DNA from: Streptomyces vinaceus
GTDB taxonomy: Bacteria > Actinomycetota > Actinomycetes > Streptomycetales > Streptomycetaceae
Direction: 5' to 3'
Length of the DNA: 64,000 bases
Assembly: GCF_008704935.1 (NCBI RefSeq)
Contig: NZ_CP023692.1
Span: 4,330,001 to 4,394,000, forward strand
Below are positions 6,774 to 15,564 of the stretch, in pieces. The notes under the pieces are model-generated. The model had not been told where the DNA came from. It was given only the letters and a program-made list of their open reading frames with translations, and made no database searches. A program made the translations under genes and the position numbers. Position 1 is the first letter of the stretch; each line of letters starts with the position of its first letter.

Positions 6774-7991
6774 GTGCCGACACAGCCTCCCCCTGCGCAT
6801 TCCTCCCGCGCGCAGGCTCCGATTCCCCGCCCCCTGTCCGTCCTGCACCTCGTCCAGCCCGTCGACGGCGGCGTCGCCCGCGTCGTCGTCGACCTCGTCC
6901 GCGCCCAGACGGCCGCCGGCCTGCGGACCGCCGTCGGCTGCCCGCGCGGCGGACAGCTCGCCGACGCCGCCCGGGCGGCCGGGGCCGAGGTGCTCACCTG
7001 GCGCGCCGGGCGGGCCCCCGGCCCCGACCTGCCCGCCGAAGTGCTCGGTGCCCGGCGGGTGATCGGCCTGGTCGGGCCCGACGTCCTGCACGCCCACAGC
7101 GCCAAGGCGGGCCTCGCCGGGCGGCTCGCCGTACGCGGGGCCGTGCCCACCGTCTTCCAGCCCCACGCCTGGTCCTTCGACGCCGTCGGCGGGGCCACCG
7201 CGGCCCTCGCCCTGCGCTGGGAGCGGTTCGGGGCCCGTTGGGCCGACCGGGTGCTCTGTGTCAGCGAGGCCGAGCGCCGGGCCGGAGAGGCCGAGGGGAT
7301 CGCCGCCCACTGGGCCGTGATCCGCAACGGGGTGGACCTCGACCACTTCCGGCCCGGCGGCCCCGACCGCGAGGCCGACCGGGCCCGGGCGCGTACCGAA
7401 CTCCCTTTGCCCGCCGCCTTCGTGGGCGACGGACCGCTCGCCGTCTGCGTGGGCCGGCTCTGCCAACAGAAGGGCCAGGACATCCTGCTCCGGGCCTGGC
7501 GGGAGGTGCTCGGCAACGTCCCCGAGGCCCGTCTCGCGCTCGTCGGCGACGGCCCCGACACCGAGAAACTGCGCCGCAGCGCCCCGCCCGGGGTGCTCTT
7601 CGCGGGGGCCGCCCCCGACATCCGACCGTGGCTTCGGGCCGCCGATCTCGTTGTACTGCCGTCGCGGTGGGAGGGCATGGCGCTCGCCCCGCTCGAAGCC
7701 ATGGCCTGCGGCCGACCGGTCCTGGTCTCCGACGTCAGCGGTGCCCGGGAGAGCCTGCCGCCCGGCCAGGGACGGCTCTGCCTGGTACCGCCGGAGGATC
7801 CGACGGCCCTGGCCAAGGCCCTGGGGCGGCTGCTCGCCGAACCGCGGCTGCTCGCCGAACTCGGGGAGCAGGCCCAGCAGCACGCCCGGACCGATTTCGA
7901 CGTGCGGCGGACCACGGACGCGGTCACCGGTCTGTACCACGAACTGCTGGGCAGGCCCCGGCCCTTGAACCAGGAGCGCATCAGCCGATGA
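6774..7991 (+). CDS. GT4-family glycosyltransferase
   Basis: Cytoplasmic glycosyltransferase (405 aa, GT-B fold) that likely adds a sugar to a lipid-linked repeat unit. The N-terminal domain begins LSVLHLVQPVDGGVARVVVD and contains VLHAHSAKAGLAGRLA. The C-terminal nucleotide-sugar domain has AVCVGRLCQQKGQDILL, ARLALVGDGPD and the E(x7)E element SRWEGMALAPLEAMACGRPV. It starts at GTG 6774 with TAGGAG upstream. Its TGA overlaps the ATG of the next gene (ATGA), so it is the first gene of a translationally coupled exopolysaccharide operon. Confidence 0.88.
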   Translation: MPTQPPPAHSSRAQAPIPRPLSVLHLVQPVDGGVARVVVDLVRAQTAAGLRTAVGCPRGGQLADAARAAGAEVLTWRAGRAPGPDLPAEVLGARRVIGLVGPDVLHAHSAKAGLAGRLAVRGAVPTVFQPHAWSFDAVGGATAALALRWERFGARWADRVLCVSEAERRAGEAEGIAAHWAVIRNGVDLDHFRPGGPDREADRARARTELPLPAAFVGDGPLAVCVGRLCQQKGQDILLRAWREVLGNVPEARLALVGDGPDTEKLRRSAPPGVLFAGAAPDIRPWLRAADLVVLPSRWEGMALAPLEAMACGRPVLVSDVSGARESLPPGQGRLCLVPPEDPTALAKALGRLLAEPRLLAELGEQAQQHARTDFDVRRTTDAVTGLYHELLGRPRPLNQERISR

Positions 7992-9520
7992 CGATGGACA
8001 GCGCACCCGCCCGGCACACCGGGCAGGGCGGCACGGGGCCCGCCGGCGGCACCGCCGGCACCGCAGCCGTCCGACGGTCCGTGACCGCCATCCACCCCCC
8101 ACGCCGGCCCCGGGCCGACCAGGCCCGGCCCCTGGCGCGTCCACAGCGGGTCCGCCGCCGCGACGGGATCCTCCCGCTGCTGACCGCCGATGCGCTGGCC
8201 GCCGTACTGACCACGACGGTGCTGTCCGCGCCGGTCCTGTCCGCGCCGGGGGCGGTGCTGCCCGCCGGGGCGGCCGCCCCGATGGCCGTGCTGACCGCCG
8301 CCCTCCACGCCCGGGCCGGGCTGTACCGGCCGCGGCTCGCGCCCTCGGCGCTGCTGGAACTGCCCGCGCTGGCCGGGCGGGCCGCGATCCTGTGGTGCGC
8401 CTTCGCCGCCGTCGTGGCCGCCACGGCGCCGGACGGGGCGCTGGGCTGGCAGGCCCTGCTGGGCGCCGTCTGCCTCCAGACCGTACTGACCTGCGCCGGG
8501 CGCGGATCCGTCAACCGGCTCCGCCGCCGCGCCGCCCGCCGCAGGCCCGCCTCCGCCCTCGTCGTGGGCCCCGGCGCCGGGGCGAGCGCGGTCGCCGCCG
8601 CGCTGCACGGGCGCCCGGAGTACGGGCTGCGGCCCGTCGGGCTCGCCGCCACCGGAGCCTGCGAGGAGGACGGCGGCGCCGTACCGGTGCTCGCCACGCA
8701 CGAGGACATCCGGCGCGCGGTCATCCAGAACTCGGTCCTGCACGCGGTGTTCACCCGCCCGCCGGAGGCCGACGAGCGCACCGCCTCCCTGGTCCGCCTC
8801 TTCCACGACCACGGCTGCCGGCTCTGGCTCGCCGATCCGGCCGGCACCGCCAAGGTGACCGGCATGCGGCTGGCGCAGCCCGCCGACCAGCTGTGGGGCT
8901 ACGCGGTACAGCCGATGCTGCCGCGCCCGTCCCGGCCGGTGGAGCGCTGGGTGAAGCGGGGGATCGACGGGCTGCTGGCCGCCCTCGCGCTGATCGCCGC
9001 CGCGCCCGTGATGGGTGCGTGCGCGCTCGCCGTACGGATCTCCGACGGGCCCGGGGTGATCTTCCGGCAGGAGCGGGTCGGCCTGTACGGGCGCCCCTTC
9101 ACGCTGCTGAAGTTCCGCACCCTGCGCGCCGACGAGCACGAGTCGGCCACCCGCTGGACCGTCGCGGGCGACCACCGGATGAGCCCGGTCGGCTCCTTCC
9201 TGCGCAAGTCCTCGCTGGACGAGCTGCCGCAGCTGTGGAACGTCGTACGGGGTGACATGAGCCTGGTCGGGCCGCGCCCGGAACGCCCCTTCTTCGTGGC
9301 GAAGTTCGCCGCCGTGCACCCCGGCTACGAGGCCCGGCACCGGATGCCCGTCGGCATCACCGGGCTCGCCCAGATCAACGGGCTGCGCGGGGACACCTCG
9401 ATCGAGGACCGGGCCCGCTTCGACAACCACTACATCGACACGTGGTCGCTGTGGCAGGACCTGTGGATCCTCGCCCGCACCGCGGCCTCCTTCTTCCGCT
9501 TCCGGCTGGGGGGCAGCTGA
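7988..9520 (+). CDS. Polyprenyl-phosphate sugar-1-phosphate transferase (exopolysaccharide initiating enzyme)
   Basis: A 510-residue WcaJ/WbaP-type phosphoglycosyltransferase that transfers a sugar-1-phosphate to undecaprenyl phosphate and so starts each repeat unit. It has a disordered N-terminal ~50 residues, a central region with several membrane helices and a nucleotide-binding-like fold (ALVVGPGAGASAVAA), then the catalytic bacterial sugar transferase domain: KRGIDGLLAALALI reentrant helix, LLKFRTL, SLDELPQLWNVVRGDMSLVG, GPRPERPFF and GITGLAQINGLRGDT. Start ATG 7988 overlaps the previous stop, and its own TGA overlaps the next ATG. Confidence 0.9.
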   Translation: MTMDSAPARHTGQGGTGPAGGTAGTAAVRRSVTAIHPPRRPRADQARPLARPQRVRRRDGILPLLTADALAAVLTTTVLSAPVLSAPGAVLPAGAAAPMAVLTAALHARAGLYRPRLAPSALLELPALAGRAAILWCAFAAVVAATAPDGALGWQALLGAVCLQTVLTCAGRGSVNRLRRRAARRRPASALVVGPGAGASAVAAALHGRPEYGLRPVGLAATGACEEDGGAVPVLATHEDIRRAVIQNSVLHAVFTRPPEADERTASLVRLFHDHGCRLWLADPAGTAKVTGMRLAQPADQLWGYAVQPMLPRPSRPVERWVKRGIDGLLAALALIAAAPVMGACALAVRISDGPGVIFRQERVGLYGRPFTLLKFRTLRADEHESATRWTVAGDHRMSPVGSFLRKSSLDELPQLWNVVRGDMSLVGPRPERPFFVAKFAAVHPGYEARHRMPVGITGLAQINGLRGDTSIEDRARFDNHYIDTWSLWQDLWILARTAASFFRFRLGGS

Positions 9521-10938
9521 TGAGCCTCGCCGTATCCCCGGCCGGCGCCGCACCCGCCGCGGCCGCCGCCCGGCCCGACCCGGCCGGGCTGCTGCGGCGC
9601 CACTGGCCGCTGCTGCCGCTCGCCGCGACCGTCCTGCTGCTCCTCGCCCCGATCGCGGCGGGTGACGCGAGCACCTCCGGCAAGGTCGGCCCGGCCGACG
9701 CCGCCTCGCTGCTGCTGGTGGTGGTCTGCGCGGTGCAGGCGCTGCGCGGCCGGGTGCGGGCGCTGAGCCCGCTGGGCGCGGCGGTGCTCGGGGTGCCCGC
9801 CGTGGGGCTGGCGGTGGCGACCGCGACCGCCGGGGACCCGTACGCGGCGCTGCCCGGGTTCGTGCGCTACCTCCAGGTGTTCGTGCTGGTCCCGGCGGCG
9901 ATCGTGCTGCTGGTGCGCGACGCCGGGGAGTTCCGGCTGGCCGCCGGGTGCTTCGTGGTGCTGGCGCTGGTGCAGGGCGCGGTGGGGGTCGTGCAGTTCG
10001 CCACCCACACCGGGGCCTCGTACCAGGGCGAGGACATCCGGGCCGTCGGCACCTTCGGGCCCGGCGACGTCATGGGCATGGCCACGGTCGTGGCGTACGG
10101 GCTGGTCGTGGCGACCGCGGTGGCCCTGGCCCCGGGGCTGCCGGGCCGGGTCCGGCGGATCGCGGGCGGCGCGGCCCTGGTGCTGGTGGTGCCGCTGGTG
10201 CTGTCGTTCAGCCGGGGCGCGTGGATCGCCACGGTCGGCGCGGCGCTGCTCGTGATGGTGCTCGCCGGGATCCGGCGGGCGCTGAAGGTGCTGCTCGCGC
10301 TCGTCGCGGCCGGGGTGGTCCTGGTGGGCGGGTTCGGGGTCGGCTCCGAGATGGTCGCGGAGCGGCTGACCTCGATCACGCAGGTCTCCAGCGCCCCCGA
10401 CCAGTCGGTGACCGACCGGTACACGATGTGGGCCGCCGCCGAGTCGATGTGGCGCGAGCGCCCGGCGGTCGGGGTGGGCCTCAAGGGCTTCCCGGCCAAC
10501 CGGGACGGGCACTCCTCGCTGGGACTGTCCTCCGGCAGCGACACCGCGGGCGCGGGGCAGGCGTACATCCGCCAGCCGCTGCTCTCCCCGCACAACATGT
10601 ACCTGCTGGTGCTCAGCGAGCAGGGGCTGATCGGGCTGACCGCGCTGGCGGGCGGCTGGGCGGCGCTGCTCGTGGCGGGCCTGCGGCGGTGCGCCGCCGG
10701 CGGCGCCGGGATCCGGGACTGCGGTCTGATCGCGATCGGGCTGTTCGTGTGGCAGCTGACCGACTTCCTGTACGCGGACATCGGCGGCCCCTCCACCGTC
10801 CTGACCGGAGTGATCATCGGCCTGGCGGCCTGGTGGGCCCTGCCCTCGCCCTCCGGACGGGACACGGCCCCTGCGGCGGACGGGCGCACCGGCCTCCTGG
10901 CCGCACCGCGCGCCGTTCCGGGTGCGGACGGCCGGTGA
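9520..10938 (+). CDS. O-antigen ligase / Wzy-like polymerase
   Basis: A polytopic membrane protein (472 aa, about 11-12 helices) of the Wzy/WaaL family, which polymerises or ligates lipid-linked glycans outside the membrane. The family signature is the large extracellular loop containing ERPAVGVGLKGFPANRDGHS and the following PLLSPHNMYLLVLSEQGLIG, with conserved Arg, Gly-x-Gly and His. ATG 9520 overlaps the stop of the sugar transferase by one base, and the 3' end overlaps the GTG of the flippase gene. In this context a Wzy polymerase role is more likely than a ligase role. Confidence 0.86.
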   Translation: MSLAVSPAGAAPAAAAARPDPAGLLRRHWPLLPLAATVLLLLAPIAAGDASTSGKVGPADAASLLLVVVCAVQALRGRVRALSPLGAAVLGVPAVGLAVATATAGDPYAALPGFVRYLQVFVLVPAAIVLLVRDAGEFRLAAGCFVVLALVQGAVGVVQFATHTGASYQGEDIRAVGTFGPGDVMGMATVVAYGLVVATAVALAPGLPGRVRRIAGGAALVLVVPLVLSFSRGAWIATVGAALLVMVLAGIRRALKVLLALVAAGVVLVGGFGVGSEMVAERLTSITQVSSAPDQSVTDRYTMWAAAESMWRERPAVGVGLKGFPANRDGHSSLGLSSGSDTAGAGQAYIRQPLLSPHNMYLLVLSEQGLIGLTALAGGWAALLVAGLRRCAAGGAGIRDCGLIAIGLFVWQLTDFLYADIGGPSTVLTGVIIGLAAWWALPSPSGRDTAPAADGRTGLLAAPRAVPGADGR

Positions 10939-12791
10939 CCGATACGACGCCCTGGCGGCCCGCCTCCGGCCCTCCGGCCGGGGCGGGCCCCGCCCGCGTC
11001 CCGGCCACGCCGGCCCCGGCGTCCCCCGCGGCCCCGCACGGCTCCGCCGGAGGCCGCCCGTCCGCGGACGCGCCCGCGGACGGGCGCGGTGTGCGGGTGG
11101 CGGCCCGGGCCAGGGCCGCGCGCCGCGAACCGGCCGCAGGCCCGGGGCCCGTACGGGAAGACCCGCCCGCCGGGACCTCGGGCGCGGCGCCGGCTCCGCT
11201 CGGGCGGTTCCTGGCCAAGGCAGCCGCCGTCACCGCCGGACTGACCGCCGCCGGGGCGGTGTTCGGTCTGTTCCGGGACCAGACCATCGCGCACCTCTTC
11301 GGAGCCGGGCACGACAGCGACGCGTTCCTGATCGCCTGGACCGTGCCCGAGATGGCCTCGACGCTGCTCATCGAGGACGCCATGGCCCTGCTGATGGTGC
11401 CGGCGTTCAGCCAGGCCCTCGCCCGCAGGGCGGCCGCCCGCGCCGGGCTGACCCGTCAGGCGGCCCGCGCGCAGGACCCCGTACGGCTGCTCGTGGGGGC
11501 GACCCTGCCGCGGCTGACGGTGTTCCTGGCCGCCATCGCCTCCCTGCTCGTCCTCGCCGCCCCGCTGGTCGTCGCCGTGCTCGCGCCCGGGCTGCCCGAC
11601 CCGGAACTGGCCGTGGAGTGCACCCGGATGACCGCGCTGACCGTGCTGTCCTTCGGGATCGCGGGGTACTTCAGCGCCGCGCTGCGGGCGCACCGCTCCT
11701 TCGTGCCGCCGGCCGCGATCTACGTCTCTTACAACGTCGGCATCATCGGGACGATGATCGCCCTGCACGCGGTGTGGGGGGTGCGGGCCGCCGCGGCCGG
11801 GGTGGCCGCGGGCGGAGTGCTGATGGTGCTCGTCCAACTGCCGGCGTTCATCCGCAACGTGGGCTTCGGGCCGCCGCGCGCCAAGGGCGCGCCGCGCAGC
11901 CAGCGCGACCGGGACCGGCCCACCCTCATCGCGTTCGGCCTGATCGCCCCGGTGATCTTCTTCGCCGTGTTCCGGCAGTCGCAGGTGCTGGTCGAGCGGT
12001 TCCTGGCCGCCTCGCTGCCGCCCGGGGCCATCTCCCATCTGAACTACGCGCAGAAGGTCGCGCAGATGCCGATGGTGCTGTCGCTGATGATCTGCACCGT
12101 CACCTTCCCCGTCGTCGCCCAGGCCATGGCCGGCGGGGAGCGCGAGAAGGCCCGGCGCCGCGTCGAACAGGACCTGGCGCTGGCCTCCCTCGCCGTCCTC
12201 GTGGGCAGCGCCCTCGTCATCGGGTACGCGCCCCAGATCATCCAGGTCCTCTTCGAACGCGGCGCGTTCACCCACCGCGACACCCTGGCCACCGCCTCCG
12301 TCATGCGGGTCTACGCCCTGGGACTGCTCGGCCACTGCCTCGTCGGGGCGCTGTCCCGGCCCTTCTTCTCGACCGCCCGGCCCACCTGGTTCCCGGCGCT
12401 CGCGATGGGCGCCGGACTCCTCGTCAACATCGTGGCCGGAGCCTTCGCCGTCCGCTGGTGGGGCACGTACGGCATCGCCGCGGCCAACGCCGCCGGCATC
12501 TCCACCACCGCCGCCCTGCTGCTCACCGGGCTCGGTTCGCGGATCGTCGCCATCCAGGTCCGCCGGGTCGCGCTGAGTATCGGCCGGCTCTCCGTCGCCG
12601 CCGTCGGCGCCTGCGGCACCGGCTGGATCGCCGGGCCGATGATCCCCGACCCGCTGCTCAGCGCGGCGCTCGGCTGCCTGCTCGTCCCCGCCATGTTCGG
12701 CGCCTGCGGCATGGCCATACGGGCGCTTGAGATCACCGCCCTGCCCGCTCAGATCGCCCAGATGACCCAGAGGTTCCGCAATGCCCGCTGA
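10935..12791 (+). CDS. MurJ/Wzx-like lipid-linked oligosaccharide flippase
   Basis: A 618-residue multidrug/oligosaccharidyl-lipid/polysaccharide (MOP) superfamily flippase of the MviN/MurJ branch. About 85 N-terminal residues are a Pro/Ala/Arg-rich disordered extension; about 14 membrane helices follow, starting FLAKAAAVTAGLTAAGAVFG and FRDQTIAHLFGAGHDSDAFL, which is typical MurJ. Start GTG 10935 overlaps the preceding TGA (GTGA). An essential MurJ is normally encoded elsewhere in Streptomyces; placed here, this copy probably exports the exopolysaccharide repeat unit. It overlaps the deacetylase gene by 11 bases. Confidence 0.85.
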   Translation: MTDTTPWRPASGPPAGAGPARVPATPAPASPAAPHGSAGGRPSADAPADGRGVRVAARARAARREPAAGPGPVREDPPAGTSGAAPAPLGRFLAKAAAVTAGLTAAGAVFGLFRDQTIAHLFGAGHDSDAFLIAWTVPEMASTLLIEDAMALLMVPAFSQALARRAAARAGLTRQAARAQDPVRLLVGATLPRLTVFLAAIASLLVLAAPLVVAVLAPGLPDPELAVECTRMTALTVLSFGIAGYFSAALRAHRSFVPPAAIYVSYNVGIIGTMIALHAVWGVRAAAAGVAAGGVLMVLVQLPAFIRNVGFGPPRAKGAPRSQRDRDRPTLIAFGLIAPVIFFAVFRQSQVLVERFLAASLPPGAISHLNYAQKVAQMPMVLSLMICTVTFPVVAQAMAGGEREKARRRVEQDLALASLAVLVGSALVIGYAPQIIQVLFERGAFTHRDTLATASVMRVYALGLLGHCLVGALSRPFFSTARPTWFPALAMGAGLLVNIVAGAFAVRWWGTYGIAAANAAGISTTAALLLTGLGSRIVAIQVRRVALSIGRLSVAAVGACGTGWIAGPMIPDPLLSAALGCLLVPAMFGACGMAIRALEITALPAQIAQMTQRFRNAR

Positions 12792-13557
12792 CACCCGCAC
12801 GGCGCCGGCCGCCCACGCGGTCCCCGCCCGCCGGACCGCCTCGCCGTGGGTCCTGATGTACCACTCGGTCGCCGAGTTCACCGACCCCGCCGAGGACCCG
12901 TACGGCATCACCGTCACCCCGGCCACCCTGGAGGCCCAGCTCCTGTGGCTGCGCTCGCGGGGCCTGCGCGGGGTGTCCGTCGGCGAACTGCTGCGGGCCT
13001 GCGCGGCCGGGCGCGGCGACGGGCTCGTCGGGCTGACCTTCGACGACGGCTACACCGACTACCTGACCCGGGCGCTGCCGCTGCTGCGCCGCCACGGCTG
13101 CACCTCCACGCTGTTCGTGCTGCCCGGGCGGCTCGGGGTGGACAACGTGTGGGACCCGCTGGGCCCGCGCAAGTCGCTGCTGAGCGCCGAGGGCATCCGC
13201 GAAGTCGCCGCCGCGGGACAGGAGATCGGCTCGCACGGGCTGCTCCACCAGGACCTCACCGCGACCGCCGACGACATCCTCCAGCAGGAGCTGCGCGGCA
13301 GCCGGGAGCTGATCCGGGAGCTCACCGGAACCCTGCCGGAGGGGTTCTGCTACCCGTACGGGCACCTCGACGCGCGGGTGGTCGCGGCGACCCGGGCCGC
13401 CGGGTACGGGTACGCCTGCGCCATCGACCCCGGCCGGCTGGCCGGCCCGCACGCCCTGCCGCGCACCCACGTCAGCCAGGCGGACGGGCCCGGGCGGCTG
13501 CGGATCAAGCAGCTGCGCCACCGGGTGCGGGAAGTACGCCGGGCGGTGCGCCGGTGA
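12781..13557 (+). CDS. Polysaccharide deacetylase (NodB domain)
   Basis: A 258-residue carbohydrate esterase family 4 type enzyme. The NodB domain begins with the metal- and base-bearing LTFDDGYTDYLTRALPLL, followed by GSHGLLHQDL (His-x3-His-type metal ligands) and FCYPYGHLDARVVAATRAAG. No clear signal peptide or membrane helix is seen, so it may act on lipid-linked sugars at the cytoplasmic side or be exported by another route. Likely N-deacetylates an amino sugar of the exopolysaccharide. It overlaps both neighbours in the operon. Confidence 0.85.
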   Translation: MPADTRTAPAAHAVPARRTASPWVLMYHSVAEFTDPAEDPYGITVTPATLEAQLLWLRSRGLRGVSVGELLRACAAGRGDGLVGLTFDDGYTDYLTRALPLLRRHGCTSTLFVLPGRLGVDNVWDPLGPRKSLLSAEGIREVAAAGQEIGSHGLLHQDLTATADDILQQELRGSRELIRELTGTLPEGFCYPYGHLDARVVAATRAAGYGYACAIDPGRLAGPHALPRTHVSQADGPGRLRIKQLRHRVREVRRAVRR

Positions 13558-14798
13558 AGACGCTGCGGGCGCTGCACATCATCACCGGGCTCGGCGTCGG
13601 CGGGGCCGAGCAGCAGCTGCGGCTGCTGCTGCGGCACATGCCGATGCGCTGCGACGTGCTGACGCTGACCAACCCGGGGCCGGTGGCCGAGGGCCTGCGC
13701 GCCGACGGGGTCCGGGTGGTGCACCTGGGCATGAAGGGCAACCGGGACCTGGGGGCGCTGCCGAGGCTGGTGCGGTTCATCCGGCGCGAGCAGTACGACC
13801 TCGTGCACACGCACCTGTACCGGGCCTGCGTGTACGGGCGGCTCGCCGCCCGGCTCGCGGGGGTCGGGGCGACCGTGGCCACCGAGCACTCGCTCGGCGA
13901 CGGCGAGATCGAGGGCCGGAAGCTGACGGGCGGGGTGCGGGCGCTGTACCTGGCGAGCGAGCGGCTGGGCGCGGCGACCGTGGCGGTGTCGGACACCGTG
14001 GCGGCCCGGCTGGAGGGGTGGGGGGTGCCGGCCGCGCGGGTGCACGTCGTACCGAACGGGATCGAGGCCGCCCGCTTCCGCTTCGACGAGGAGGTGCGCC
14101 GGGCCGCGCGGGCCCGGACCGGGCTGCCGGAGCGGGCGTTCGTGGTCGGCGGGGTCGGCCGGCTGGTGCCGGGCAAGCGGTTCGACTCGCTCGTACGGGC
14201 GGTGGCGGCCCTGCCGGGGGCGCACCTGCTGCTGGCCGGGGACGGGCCGGAGCGGGCGGCGCTGCGGGGGCTGGCCGCGGAACTGGGTGCGCAGGGCCGT
14301 ATCCACCTGCTGGGGGAGCGGGATCCGCTGGGCGACGCCGCGGACGGGCGCACGCCCGGGATCCCGGCGCTGCTGGCCGCGATGGACGTGTTCGTATCGC
14401 CGTCGCGCGAGGAGGCGTTCGGGCTGGCGGTGGTGGAGGCGCTGGCGGCGGGGCTGCCGGTGCTGCACGTCACCTGTCCCGCGATCGACGACCTGCCGGC
14501 CGCGCAGGCGCCGGGGGCGCGGCGGATCGGGACCGGGACGGAGGAGCTGGTCGCCGCCCTGCGCGGGCACATGGAGGCGGGCGCGCGACGCCTCCCCCAG
14601 CCCCCGGTGGCCCGCCGCTACGACATCGCCCGCAGCGCGGAGCGCCTCCTCGACGTCTACGCCCTGGCCCTGCCGGGGTCCCGTCCCGCCCCGACGCCGC
14701 CGAGGGGCGCCCCGATCGACGACGCACCACCGACGGGGTTCCCCGCGCGGGGGCCCGAAACCACTCCCACCCCTCCAGGAAGGCACGTACATGGCTGA
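13554..14798 (+). CDS. GT4-family glycosyltransferase
   Basis: A second GT-B glycosyltransferase (414 aa). N-terminal LRALHIITGLGVGGAEQQLR with YDLVHTHLYRACVYGRLAAR; C-terminal donor domain with GVGRLVPGKRFDSLVRAVA, LLLAGDGPERAALRGLA, and the E(x7)E element SREEAFGLAVVEALAAGLPV. About 40 C-terminal residues are a Pro-rich tail. Start GTG 13554 overlaps the deacetylase stop (GTGA). It is probably the second sugar transferase of the repeat unit; donor and acceptor are not predictable from sequence. Confidence 0.87.
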   Translation: MKTLRALHIITGLGVGGAEQQLRLLLRHMPMRCDVLTLTNPGPVAEGLRADGVRVVHLGMKGNRDLGALPRLVRFIRREQYDLVHTHLYRACVYGRLAARLAGVGATVATEHSLGDGEIEGRKLTGGVRALYLASERLGAATVAVSDTVAARLEGWGVPAARVHVVPNGIEAARFRFDEEVRRAARARTGLPERAFVVGGVGRLVPGKRFDSLVRAVAALPGAHLLLAGDGPERAALRGLAAELGAQGRIHLLGERDPLGDAADGRTPGIPALLAAMDVFVSPSREEAFGLAVVEALAAGLPVLHVTCPAIDDLPAAQAPGARRIGTGTEELVAALRGHMEAGARRLPQPPVARRYDIARSAERLLDVYALALPGSRPAPTPPRGAPIDDAPPTGFPARGPETTPTPPGRHVHG

Positions 14799-15564
14799 CA
14801 CCGCCGATCCGAAGAAGACCGACCAGATGAAAGCCGATCAGAAGAGGACCGACCAGAAGAGGACCGACCCGAAGAAGGCCGACCCGAAGAGGACCGACCG
14901 CCGCCGTCGCAAGGTGCGGCTGCTTCCGCCGCCCGCGTGGTGGCCGCTGCCCGCCGCCGCCGTGCTGGGGCTGGCCGCGGGCGGGGCGTACGGGGTGCTG
15001 AAGGCCCCCGAGTACGCCGCCACCAGCTATGTCGTCGCCGTACCGGACGACACCACCGAGCCGGCCACCGCCCTCGGCTTCGCCCAGGCGTACGCCCGCA
15101 TCGCCACCAGCAGCTCCACCCTCGCGTACGCCCAGCCGCGCGCGGGCATCAGCGCCGGCCGGCTCCGTACGCAGGTGCGCGCCGAGACCTCCCCCGAGTC
15201 CCCGATGATCGCCATCACCGGGACCTCGAAGAGCGCGACCGAGGCCGCCGACATCGCCAACGCCGTCGCCGACGCGCTCTCGCTGAGCAGCAATCAGGCC
15301 GCCAAGAACACCGGCGTCCAGCTGCTGCTGTTCAACCAGGCGGTCGCGCCGAGCGAGCCCGCCTCGCCCTCCGCCGCCATCAGCGGGGCCGTCGGGCTGT
15401 GCGCCGGCGGGCTGCTGGGCGGTCTGTGGCTGCTGGCCCGGCCCACCGCCCGCCGGCGGCCCGAGGAGCGGCACCCCGTCGCCGCGCCCGTCGTCGAGGA
15501 GTACGCCTCCCTGCCCGCCCAGGGTGACCACACCGACACCAAGGAGAAGGAGTCCGTGCGATGA
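14791..15564 (+). CDS. Wzz-like polysaccharide co-polymerase / chain-length regulator
   Basis: A 257-residue bitopic membrane protein. The N-terminal ~35 residues are an unusual Lys/Asp repeat (KKTDQMK, KRTDQKR, KKADPKR). Next comes helix 1 (WWPLPAAAVLGLAAGGAYGV), an extracytoplasmic Wzz-like domain with EYAATSYVVAVPDDTTEPAT and VRAETSPESPMIAITGTSKS, helix 2 (ISGAVGLCAGGLLGGLWLLA), and a cytoplasmic tail without a Walker motif or tyrosine cluster. Such proteins set the length of Wzy-made polymers. The ATG 14791 overlaps the upstream gene, with AGGAAGG upstream. The gene overlaps the next one at its 3' end. Confidence 0.75.
   Translation: MADTADPKKTDQMKADQKRTDQKRTDPKKADPKRTDRRRRKVRLLPPPAWWPLPAAAVLGLAAGGAYGVLKAPEYAATSYVVAVPDDTTEPATALGFAQAYARIATSSSTLAYAQPRAGISAGRLRTQVRAETSPESPMIAITGTSKSATEAADIANAVADALSLSSNQAAKNTGVQLLLFNQAVAPSEPASPSAAISGAVGLCAGGLLGGLWLLARPTARRRPEERHPVAAPVVEEYASLPAQGDHTDTKEKESVR

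Noticed and set aside
6479..9553. 1024-codon minus-strand frame across the glycosyltransferase genes
   Set aside because: Antisense shadow of strongly supported plus-strand genes, without ribosome site or recognisable motif.
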